From Lactobacillaceae bacterium (GTDB lineage Bacteria; Bacillota; Bacilli; Lactobacillales; Lactobacillaceae), in the NCBI GenBank assembly GCA_031261865.1, contig JAISIV010000036.1:1-10247 (forward strand): a stretch of DNA of 10,247 nt, written 5' to 3'. Below the pieces are notes generated by a model. It was not told the origin of the DNA and did not search any database. It saw only the letters and a list, made by a program, of their open reading frames with translations. Below are positions 1 through 6,150 of this stretch, in pieces (positions within the stretch are counted from its first letter, which is position 1; every line of letters begins with the position of its first letter). Made by a program: the position numbers and the translations under genes.

Positions 1-447
1 ACTCGTGGATACGGTATCTATAACCACACTTATCTTGACTATCGTCCAGTTATCACTAACTGGAACCCAGGTCGTCGTAACGGAACTTTGGTTTCTATCA
101 ACCAAGGACCAGTTACTACTTATGCCATCATGCAAGTTGAAGACCGTGGTGAAATTTTCGTTGATCCAGGTACTGAAGTTTATGAAGGTATGATTGTTGG
201 AAAGAACTCACGTGATAATGACATCTCAGTTAACATCACTCGTGCCAAGGCACAAACTAACGTTCGTTCTTCAAACAAGGACCAAACTGCTCAAATTAAG
301 ACCCCAACTCATTTGACACTTGAAGAATCTCTTGAATTCTTGAACGATGATGAATTAGTTGAAGTTACTCCTGAAAACGTTCGTTTGCGTAAGATCATTC
401 TTGAAACAAACGCCCGTGAAAAAGCAGCAAAACGTAGAAACGGATAA
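1..447 (+). CDS. typA: GTP-binding protein TypA/BipA, C-terminal part (5' end outside window)
   Basis: This is the C-terminal 148 residues of TypA/BipA, a translational GTPase of the EF-G/LepA class that binds ribosomes and helps 50S assembly and stress or cold adaptation. The frame is open from base 1 without a start codon, so the gene begins upstream. Recognisable family blocks are YAIMQVEDRGEIFVDPG, EVYEGMIVG, the NxxxDxxVNIT segment, TNVRSSNKDQT, LTLEESLEFLNDDE and VTPENVRLRK. They follow the order seen in the TypA-specific C-terminal domain, and the protein ends in the usual short basic tail (KAAKRRNG). The GTPase domain with its G1-G5 motifs is not in the window. The last four codons and the stop are also the first arm of a 48-bp palindromic repeat, and a strong terminator follows about 110 bp downstream. 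The family call is secure. Confidence 0.96.
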   Translation, partial: TRGYGIYNHTYLDYRPVITNWNPGRRNGTLVSINQGPVTTYAIMQVEDRGEIFVDPGTEVYEGMIVGKNSRDNDISVNITRAKAQTNVRSSNKDQTAQIKTPTHLTLEESLEFLNDDELVEVTPENVRLRKIILETNAREKAAKRRNG

Positions 448-543
448 GGAGCTTAGCGACTATATCCGATCTACCTACTTGGTAGAAACGGATAAGGAGC
501 TTAGCGACTATATCAGTTCTACCTACTTGGTAGAAACGGATAA
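434..543 (+). repeat. Tandem palindromic repeat, 48-bp unit, 2.3 copies
   Basis: The first unit starts at 434, the second at 482, and a 14-bp partial third at 530 (GTAGAAACGGATAA). The two full units differ at only two positions (CGA at 467-469 versus AGT at 515-517, sharing the central G). Each unit carries inverted arms: GTAGAAACGGATA at the left (434-446, 482-494, 530-542) and TATCCGATCTACC at 463-475, degraded to TATCAGTTCTACC at 511-523. Right arm 1 and left arm 2 are separated only by TACTT (476-480), giving a stem of 6 + 6 pairs with a small internal loop. Right arm 2 and left arm 3 (loop 524-528) give 7 + 4 pairs. The typA stop codon lies in the first arm. It resembles REP/BIME-type intergenic palindromes, but its family is not recognised. 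Confidence 0.85.
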
Positions 544-557
544 ACCAATACGCTATG

Positions 558-585
558 AATTCCCGCAGAGATGTGGGAATTTTTT
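558..585 (+). terminator. Intrinsic terminator after typA
   Basis: A 10-bp stem (AATTCCCGCA at 558-567 with TGTGGGAATT at 572-581, one G-U wobble) closes a GAGA tetraloop of GNRA type and runs straight into a T-tract (580-585). This is a textbook Rho-independent terminator for the typA transcript. It also argues against starting the downstream cupin gene at the ATG at 555-557, which precedes the stem. Confidence 0.88.
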
Positions 586-586
586 G

Positions 587-592
587 TATAGT
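587..592 (+). promoter_or_regulatory. Possible -10 element for a leaderless cupin transcript
   Basis: TATAGT at 587-592 matches the TATAAT consensus at five of six positions and lies seven bases before the ATG at 600. A transcript started from it would begin at about that ATG. No convincing -35 hexamer exists at 16-18 bp upstream, because that position falls in the typA terminator stem. The call rests on position and one hexamer only. Confidence 0.3.
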
Positions 593-599
593 TTTTTCT

Positions 600-1025
600 A
601 TGAAAGAAATCTCAATAGAAGAAGCAAAATTACGTGGTGTTGAAATGGTAAACACGGAAATGGATAATGGTGAAATTCGTTACCGAATAGTATCTGATGA
701 CGGGTCTTCGTATGCAAGAACTGTCGCGACCGAAGATTCAGAATGGCAAAATAGCCATGTTCATCATCAACATCAAGAAATGTATGTTGTTCAAAAAGGT
801 TGGGTAATTCTCGCAGAACTAATCGACCATAAATTAGTTCAAACTAGATACAAAGCGGGCGATTATTTTTTATCGAAAATCGATATCCCTCACAACATGT
901 ATCTTTCCGCTGGTTCAGTGACGCATGCCGTCAAATTTGGAGTTGGAGAATATTCGGATTGGGAAGCAGTTCCTGAGTTAGATGACTTAATCTTTGAGGA
1001 AGTGGAATACCGCGACTTATGGTGA
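600..1025 (+). CDS. Small cupin-domain protein of unknown substrate
   Basis: A 141-residue single-domain cupin, probably cytosolic since no signal peptide or membrane segment is seen. Cupin motif 1 is clear: HVHHQHQEMYVVQKG fits HxH(x)4E(x)6G, giving two histidines and a glutamate as likely metal ligands. Motif 2 is looser (AGDYFLSKIDIPHN, with a later histidine in VTHAVKFG). The acidic C-terminus ends EEVEYRDLW. I chose the ATG at 600 because an ATG at 555 in the same frame precedes the upstream terminator stem, and because MKEISIEEAK is a natural N-terminus. No Shine-Dalgarno precedes 600, so a leaderless transcript or a later ATG (645 or 660) is possible. A sugar transporter gene follows after 72 bp with no terminator between, so a sugar-related role such as epimerase, isomerase or sensor is conceivable, but function cannot be assigned. 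Confidence 0.8.
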   Translation: MKEISIEEAKLRGVEMVNTEMDNGEIRYRIVSDDGSSYARTVATEDSEWQNSHVHHQHQEMYVVQKGWVILAELIDHKLVQTRYKAGDYFLSKIDIPHNMYLSAGSVTHAVKFGVGEYSDWEAVPELDDLIFEEVEYRDLW

Positions 1026-1097
1026 TTGTGGCAAAACGCTCCAATTGTGATTCTTTGTCTTAAAATTAACTAAGAAAATAAAAAGGAAGAAGTATTC

Positions 1098-2030
1098 ATG
1101 ATTTTCGCACTTGCGGCTGCATTGGCCTGGGGTTCAGTTGGAATTATTTCAACATTGATGGGAGGCCGCTCAAGTCAACAAACGTTGGGGACGACCTTTG
1201 GCGCTTTAATATTTGGATTATCGGTAATGTTTATTTGGGTTATCCCCAATCATGTAACGATGGATTCTCATATTTGGATTACCGGTCTGGTTTCGGGTTT
1301 GTTGTGGACTTTGGGTCAAGCTGGTTTATACGTCGCCTATGGTGCTATCGGTGTTTCTGAAGCCTATCCCTTATCTGTTGCAGGACAATTAGCGGGGAAT
1401 GCTCTTCTTGGTGCCGCTTTACTGAGTGAATGGAAAACTAGCACCGCTTGGGTTGTTGGTCTAGTAGCGGTTGTCGTGATTGTTGTTGGTGCGATGTTGA
1501 TTTCAGCTCCCGCTAAGAAAACTGAATCAAACCTTGCAACCTCAAATCCAAAAATGTCTCAAGGTCTAGTAGCGGTTGGAATCTCAACGCTTGGATACAT
1601 GGCTTACTTTATAATTCCAAATCTGTTCAGCAAATTTGGTTTTATTTCTCAACAAGTCAGGGATGCTAATCACGGAATTAATTACATGACTTCGATCATT
1701 GGACCTCAGTCAATCGGACAAGTGATCGGGGCTTTTATTATTGTCATTTTTGTTCTCAAAGATTCCAAAAACATGTGGAAAAAAGCAACTTGGAAAAATA
1801 TTACAACCGGTTTAGTTTGGGCTTTAGGGAATCTGCTTTTCTTATTAGCGGCAGGCAATCCGAGTGTCGGACAAACAACTGCTTCAACTCTCTCTCAATT
1901 AGGGATTATCGTTGGAACATTTGGTGGAATCCTCGTGTTGCATGAAAAGAAAACTAAAGACCAATTATTAAAAATTGCAATAGGTACGGTCTTAGTCATC
2001 ATTGGTGCGTTTGTTATTTCCAAGTTATAA
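1098..2030 (+). CDS. GRP-family sugar uptake protein (GlcU/RbsU-like)
   Basis: A 310-residue integral membrane protein with about ten hydrophobic segments in two homologous halves, fitting the glucose/ribose porter (GRP) family of the drug/metabolite transporter superfamily. These are proton- or gradient-driven sugar importers of roughly 280-300 residues. Family signatures include the opening AALAWGSVGIISTLMGG, the QTLGTTFGALIFGL block, SGLLWTLGQAGLYVAYGAIGVS in the first half, and the second-half counterpart ALGNLLFLLAAGNPSVGQTTASTLSQLG. A hydrophilic loop near residues 138-152 (KKTESNLATSNPK) separates the halves. An AAGGAAG ribosome binding site at 1083-1089 supports the start. Family members take up glucose or ribose; the substrate here is not decidable, and no ribokinase or glucokinase gene is adjacent. 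The preceding cupin may be co-transcribed. Confidence 0.88.
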   Translation: MIFALAAALAWGSVGIISTLMGGRSSQQTLGTTFGALIFGLSVMFIWVIPNHVTMDSHIWITGLVSGLLWTLGQAGLYVAYGAIGVSEAYPLSVAGQLAGNALLGAALLSEWKTSTAWVVGLVAVVVIVVGAMLISAPAKKTESNLATSNPKMSQGLVAVGISTLGYMAYFIIPNLFSKFGFISQQVRDANHGINYMTSIIGPQSIGQVIGAFIIVIFVLKDSKNMWKKATWKNITTGLVWALGNLLFLLAAGNPSVGQTTASTLSQLGIIVGTFGGILVLHEKKTKDQLLKIAIGTVLVIIGAFVISKL

Positions 2031-2058
2031 AAGTAAAATAAATTTGTGAAACTTCGTG

Positions 2059-2104
2059 AAAAAAAGGTGTTGTGAGTCTAAAAAAATTCACACATTCTTT
2101 TTTT
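2059..2104 (+). terminator. Imperfect hairpin terminator after the sugar transporter
   Basis: Two 17-base arms, A7GG-TGT-TGTGA (2059-2075) and TCACA-CAT-TCT7 (2088-2104), pair through five upper base pairs and about nine lower A-T-rich pairs around a 3 x 3 internal loop, with a 12-base A-rich loop. The T-tract on the right arm would end the sugar transporter transcript, and the A-tract on the left makes the element potentially bidirectional. The stem is weak in G-C pairs, so efficiency may be modest. Confidence 0.55.
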
Positions 2105-2143
2105 ATTTCGTTTTAATATTAAATAAATTAGGTTTTTTTGTGG

Positions 2144-2149
2144 AAGGAG
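2144..2149 (+). promoter_or_regulatory. Ribosome binding site with long spacing
   Basis: A perfect AAGGAG lies 12 bases upstream of the ATG at 2162. This is longer than the usual 5-9 bases. There is no alternative in-frame start, because the codon just before the ATG is TAG (2159-2161). The 130-bp gap before it also holds an A/T-rich stretch (about 2100-2140) likely to contain the promoter, but no unambiguous -35/-10 pair could be chosen. Confidence 0.6.
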
Positions 2150-2161
2150 TGCGTATTTTAG

Positions 2162-4633
2162 ATGAGAAAAAAGTTATATAAATCAGGTAAAAATTGGGTT
2201 GTCGCTGGGACATTAATTGCTGCAGCTGCCGGTGTTAATACTGTCATTCTTGGTGATGATGCTGGTCAGGTTAATCAAACTAAAAATGTTGCTCAAGTTG
2301 CAACTAAAGAACAGTCGGTTAATACTGTCGCTCGTGAATGGGTAGCTAATACCACTGAAACAATCTCTAGGGCTGTAAAATCCCAAGGTATAAACGGTGG
2401 TTCATTAGAATCTTACGTAGTCCAATGGGGAGATACTTTATCTAAACTTGCTGAGGTTTTCAACACTACGGTGAGTGATTTGGCATCCCGTTTTAACATT
2501 GTTAATCCCGATATGATTTATTCAAATGTCACGATGGCAAATCAACATTTGTTTAATTACCTTCAGAATGTTGCTAGCGGTCAAACTTCGTCACAATCTG
2601 ATTCTTCTCTTAATCGCTACGTTGGGTCAAATAACTCTTCAAGCCAAAGCAATACTGGGACTTCAACTTCTAGTGGTGCGAATAAAGTAATCACGTCAAC
2701 ATCTCCAAACTCACTCGTAAGTTCGAGCTCGACTTCTGCGTTTTCTTCGAACTCTAGTCTGATGTCGAGCGGCACTACTAATTCGAGTTCAGCTAACTCT
2801 GTTAGTTCAAGCGTCATTGTTAGCTCCACTTCATCTAACTCTAATAGTAGTTCTGCCTCAGTGAGTTATTCATCGAACTCTGTTTCGAGTTCAGCTGTTG
2901 CAAGTGGTTCCACGAGTGCGCCAACTTCAAATAGTTCCACATCCAATACGCCAAGTTCCTCAAGTGTTTCTACTTCTTCAAGTTCAACGGTAACTTCATC
3001 TAGCTCATCAAGCGCTTCTAGTTCAGTCGCTTCTAGTTCATCCGTTCAGAGTTCTTCTCAAAGCTCATTGGCTGTTTCTAGTTCAAATGTTGTCTCATCT
3101 TCTCAAAGCTCTAACTCCGTATCTTCGTCAAGTTTGGTAAGTTCTTCTGTTGTCACTTCTTCATCACAAAGCTCGTCTGTGATTTCAAGTTCGTCTAGTC
3201 AAACCAGTTCTTCAGCATCGTCATCAACTTCAACCCTTCCAAGTTCAAGTTCTGTTGTTTCTAGTGCTTCAAGTTCTGCGATTGTCAGTTCTTCTGTGGT
3301 AACTCCTAGTTCTTCAACTTCTCAAAGCCAGAGTTCTGTGGTCTCTAGTTCAGCAGTCTCAAGTTCTAGCCAAAGTTCAAGTGTAATTAGTTCAAGTATT
3401 GTGGAGTCTTCACTTTCTTCATCTGCTTCTCAGATCCCATCAACACTTCCTAGTTCTTCATCACAAAGTACAAGCAGTAGTTCAAGTATCATCGACTCTT
3501 CTTCTGTTTCGGTAAGCGTTTCTGCCTCTCAAAGTGCTTCGCTATCGACTTCCATCAGCAATAGCGTTAGCTTAAGTAATTCGGCATCGTTATCCAGCAG
3601 CATTGCTTCAGTTTCGGCAAGTCAAAGTGCGAGTTTGAGTACCTCAATTAGTTTGTCGACTTCCACGAGTCTTAGCGCATCAGCTTCAACCAGTACAAGC
3701 GTTTCGCTCTCAAATAGCGTCGTAGCTTCTGCAAGTCAATCTACTTCAACAAGCATCAGTCTTTCTAACTCGACATCTGCAAGTCTTAGTGCTTCAACTT
3801 CGAGTTCGATTGCAGCCGTTTCTTACAACGCTAGGGTTTTCGTTCCAAGTGGATTTAATTCAGCAATATATTCTGGTGTGGACGCTACAAGCACTGATTC
3901 ACAAACACAAGCCAAGAATTCTTATGTTTCATCAATTGCCAACACTGATACAACAAAAGTTGATATCGGAAGCGGTAGTGTGGCTCTATTGACTTCCGCT
4001 CAACAAGATGAGCTGAATAGTTATGCTTTGGATGTCGTTAATGCTTATCGCCAATACTATGGACTCCCTGCATACACATATAGTTCTGTTGATGGACAAA
4101 TCGGCGATCAAATTCTATCCGATCGTTTGAGTGCGGGAAATTATAACGAACACACCATTTCTTCTTACATGGGCGAATATCCAACGTATGATCAAACAAC
4201 TACTTCAGTTCTTACTGCAGCCGGTATATATGCACCCGACCAAGACCAAGCTGCAGGTACTACTGAGAAGTTGAGTTTGACTAGTGGTGAAAATATTGGA
4301 TGGCAAAGTATGCTTACATCCAGTCAAACAACCATGGGTGCTTTAAAGGCTAAGATTTATGCGTCAATTTGGGGAATGCTTTACACTGATTCAGCTTCGA
4401 GCTGGGGTCATCGAAATAATTTCTTGATGGATGGTTTTTCAGATATGGTTATGAGGGTACAACCGGCGCATGATAATTCGGCTGTTACTTATTCATATAC
4501 TGTTGAAACCGGTTACAACGACGCGAACGGTAATTTTGTTTCAACTGGAACTAAATCTTACTCGTCAAACCTAGCGGTCGGCTTCGTCTTCAATTTCTGG
4601 GGACTATCAAGTACGACTACGACAACCGCCTAA
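2162..4633 (+). CDS. Serine-rich surface protein: KxYKxGKxW signal, LysM, Ser-rich stalk, CAP/SEC10-PgrA-like domain
   Basis: An exported 823-residue protein. Residues 4-12 (KLYKSGKNW) match the KxYKxGKxW signal, followed by a hydrophobic Ala/Val stretch to about residue 30. Residues 84-132 form a LysM module (YVVQWGDTLSKLAEVF onward) for peptidoglycan binding. Residues 137-553 are a low-complexity stalk: first SS/SSS clusters with V, Q, A and T, then from about 450 a more regular alternating pattern (SxSxSASQSASLSTSIS). Residues 615-790 resemble the CAP superfamily, especially the SEC10/PgrA surface-exclusion variant, with EHT (H664), GENIGW (E710) and WGHRNNFL (H750) as probable cavity residues. 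There is no LPXTG motif, so anchoring is probably by LysM. KxYKxGKxW signals accompany accessory-Sec glycoproteins, suggesting O-glycosylation of the stalk, but no asp, gtf or secA2 gene is in view. Adhesion or wall binding is inferred. Confidence 0.88.
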   Translation: MRKKLYKSGKNWVVAGTLIAAAAGVNTVILGDDAGQVNQTKNVAQVATKEQSVNTVAREWVANTTETISRAVKSQGINGGSLESYVVQWGDTLSKLAEVFNTTVSDLASRFNIVNPDMIYSNVTMANQHLFNYLQNVASGQTSSQSDSSLNRYVGSNNSSSQSNTGTSTSSGANKVITSTSPNSLVSSSSTSAFSSNSSLMSSGTTNSSSANSVSSSVIVSSTSSNSNSSSASVSYSSNSVSSSAVASGSTSAPTSNSSTSNTPSSSSVSTSSSSTVTSSSSSSASSSVASSSSVQSSSQSSLAVSSSNVVSSSQSSNSVSSSSLVSSSVVTSSSQSSSVISSSSSQTSSSASSSTSTLPSSSSVVSSASSSAIVSSSVVTPSSSTSQSQSSVVSSSAVSSSSQSSSVISSSIVESSLSSSASQIPSTLPSSSSQSTSSSSSIIDSSSVSVSVSASQSASLSTSISNSVSLSNSASLSSSIASVSASQSASLSTSISLSTSTSLSASASTSTSVSLSNSVVASASQSTSTSISLSNSTSASLSASTSSSIAAVSYNARVFVPSGFNSAIYSGVDATSTDSQTQAKNSYVSSIANTDTTKVDIGSGSVALLTSAQQDELNSYALDVVNAYRQYYGLPAYTYSSVDGQIGDQILSDRLSAGNYNEHTISSYMGEYPTYDQTTTSVLTAAGIYAPDQDQAAGTTEKLSLTSGENIGWQSMLTSSQTTMGALKAKIYASIWGMLYTDSASSWGHRNNFLMDGFSDMVMRVQPAHDNSAVTYSYTVETGYNDANGNFVSTGTKSYSSNLAVGFVFNFWGLSSTTTTTA
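2570..3820 (+). repeat. Serine-rich low-complexity coding region in two sub-patterns
   Basis: This part of the surface protein gene encodes about 415 residues dominated by serine. The upstream part (to about 3505) has SS/SSS runs broken by single V, Q, A, T, N or I residues. The downstream part (about 3505-3815) shifts to an alternating S-x-S-x pattern with recurrent ASQSASLSTSIS-like units at about 3523 and 3618. Serine codons are mixed (TCA, TCT, AGT, AGC, TCG), so DNA identity between units is lower than protein similarity. Confidence 0.8.
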
Positions 4634-4646
4634 TTAGGCGGTTTTT
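4624..4646 (+). terminator. Intrinsic terminator overlapping the surface protein stop codon
   Basis: AACCGCC (4624-4630) pairs perfectly with GGCGGTT (4637-4643) around the six-base loop TAATTA, followed by a T-tract to 4646. The TAA stop (4631-4633) is the first half of the loop, so the last three codons are built into the stem. Confidence 0.92.
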
Positions 4647-4647
4647 C

Positions 4648-4677
4648 TTTACAGTCAATCAAGGCGGGTTGTATACT
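4648..4677 (+). promoter_or_regulatory. Promoter of the cyd operon
   Basis: TTTACA (4648-4653, five of six to TTGACA) and TATACT (4672-4677, five of six to TATAAT) are separated by 18 bp, giving a start near 4684 and a short leader of about 24 bases before the cydA ATG. The -35 box begins one base after the T-tract of the preceding terminator. No clear Rex (TTGTGAA-N4-TTCACAA) or cre palindrome was found beside it. Confidence 0.65.
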
Positions 4678-4707
4678 AGATTAGTTAGAAAAATATAGGA
4701 GTTAATT

Positions 4708-6150
4708 ATGAGTTTATTTAGTGTATTAGATTTGTCACGTTTTCAATTTGCGATGACAACAATCTTCCACTTTTTCTTTGTTCCGCTTTCAATTGGAACA
4801 GGGTTAATTGTTTCCATTATGGAAACTTTGTACGTTGTCAAAAAAGATGAAATGTACAAAAAAATGGCCCGATTTTGGGGAAAAATTTTCCTCCTAAGTT
4901 TCGCCGTTGGTGTCCCTACTGGTATTATTCAAGAATTCCAATTTGGGATGAACTGGTCCGATTATTCTAGATTCGTTGGAGATATTTTTGGCGCTCCCTT
5001 GGCTGTCGAAGCCCTAGTTGCATTCTTTGCTGAATCTACATTCATCGGTCTTTGGATGTTTACCTGGGATCGCTTCAAGCCATGGGTTCACGCCCTCTTT
5101 ATTTGGGTAACGACTTTTGCTTCAGCTATTTCAGCTTTGTGGATCCTTGGTGCCAATTCGTTTATGCAAAACCCAGTTGCCTTTGCAATTGATGGCAAAA
5201 TGAATCGTCTTAAATTAGTTGATTTCTTCCAACTAATTACTAATCCCCAATTAGGATTTGAATTTTCCCACGTTTTGTTCGGCGCTTTCGTCACTGCCGC
5301 ATTCGTTATTGTAGGAATGTCAGCATTCCGTTTGCTTAAATCTGAAAAGCTTGGTGCCGAATTGACTTTGTTCTACCGCAAGTCATTAAAGATTGCAGCT
5401 ATCGTGGGTCTCTTAGGTTCGCTTGGTTCAATCGCATCAGGTGATGCTCAAACCCAATTCTTAATGAAGCAACAACCAATGAAGTTCGCTGCAATGGAAG
5501 GTGTCGACAATACGCTCGATTCTTCTAAGCGTGACGATAAAGCTGAACCGTGGACTGTTATTGGATTCTGGAATGCCAAAACTCATAAGTTCGTTGGTAA
5601 AATCGAAGTTCCTTATGCGCTTTCTATTCTTGGTAACCACTCTCTTACCGGCGGTAAGACTGTTGGTATGAATGAATTAAATAAGCAACTCCAAAGAGAA
5701 TACGGAAACCAGTCCAAAGATTATTACGTTCCTGTAAACACTGTTTTCTACTCATTCCGTGTGATGGCTGGAGGAGCAGGTCTAGTATTCTTGCTTGCAA
5801 TTCTTGCTTTGTACTTCAATCGAAAAGATGGGAAGCAATTGCTCAAATACCGTTGGTTCCTTTGGATTTTAGGAATTGCAACCTATTTGCCATTCGTGAT
5901 CAATTCAGCCGGTTGGTTGATTACCGAATTAGGACGCTATCCTTGGACAGTTTACGGATTGTTCACAACTGCTGATTCAGTTTCACCAAATGCCACTGTT
6001 CCTGGATTGTTATTCACTAACGGGATTTTCTTCCTAGCGTTTGGGTTGCTTGGAATTGCAATGATTGTCTACGCACGACGTGTATTACACGCTGGACCCG
6101 ATGATGTTGAATATGAAACACTTGCAAAAGATAAGAAAGGAGAAGCATAA
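4708..6150 (+). CDS. cydA: Cytochrome bd ubiquinol/menaquinol oxidase subunit I
   Basis: CydA is the haem-bearing catalytic subunit of cytochrome bd, a membrane quinol oxidase that reduces O2 to water and contributes to the proton gradient. It has 480 residues and about nine membrane segments. Expected haem and proton-path residues are visible: H21 (E. coli H19), E101 and E109 (E99, E107), H188 (H186) and M353 (M393). The quinol-site region near residues 250-265 contains KQQPMKFAAMEG. The long C-terminal Q-loop insertion of the E. coli protein is absent, which fits the shorter Gram-positive form. The usual GRQPW motif reads GRYPW (409-413). AGGAG at 4697-4701, six bases before the ATG, confirms the start. 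It is the first gene of the operon and its TAA overlaps the cydB ATG (TAATG). In lactic acid bacteria function typically needs external haem. Confidence 0.97.
   Translation: MSLFSVLDLSRFQFAMTTIFHFFFVPLSIGTGLIVSIMETLYVVKKDEMYKKMARFWGKIFLLSFAVGVPTGIIQEFQFGMNWSDYSRFVGDIFGAPLAVEALVAFFAESTFIGLWMFTWDRFKPWVHALFIWVTTFASAISALWILGANSFMQNPVAFAIDGKMNRLKLVDFFQLITNPQLGFEFSHVLFGAFVTAAFVIVGMSAFRLLKSEKLGAELTLFYRKSLKIAAIVGLLGSLGSIASGDAQTQFLMKQQPMKFAAMEGVDNTLDSSKRDDKAEPWTVIGFWNAKTHKFVGKIEVPYALSILGNHSLTGGKTVGMNELNKQLQREYGNQSKDYYVPVNTVFYSFRVMAGGAGLVFLLAILALYFNRKDGKQLLKYRWFLWILGIATYLPFVINSAGWLITELGRYPWTVYGLFTTADSVSPNATVPGLLFTNGIFFLAFGLLGIAMIVYARRVLHAGPDDVEYETLAKDKKGEA

Noticed and set aside
448..560. Open frame through the 48-bp repeats giving a 16-residue repeat peptide (VETDKELSDYI...)
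   Set aside because: The unit length is a multiple of three, so any frame without a stop stays open through all copies; one minus-strand frame is open too. There is no start codon with a ribosome binding site, and the frame then runs through the terminator.
555..599. Upstream ATG at 555 as the cupin start
   Set aside because: It would put the N-terminal codons in the typA terminator stem, adds a non-conserved-looking extension (MNSRRDVGIFCIVFS), and has no Shine-Dalgarno.
1031..1046. Possible cre site around GCAAAACGCTCC upstream of the sugar transporter
   Set aside because: At least three mismatches to the CcpA consensus, including invariant positions; not supportable.
1040..1097. Promoter for the sugar transporter (TTGTGA and TAAAAT)
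   Set aside because: The two hexamers are only 10 bp apart, too short for a sigma-A promoter. No other good pair was found in the 72-bp gap.
2070..2092. Rex-like half sites TTGTGA and TTCACA
   Set aside because: They are 11 bases apart instead of about 6, and are better explained as the upper stem of the hairpin after the sugar transporter gene.
2617..2829. Minus-strand open frame opposite the serine tract
   Set aside because: A Glu/Leu-rich shadow of the Ser-rich codons on the other strand, with no ribosome binding site.
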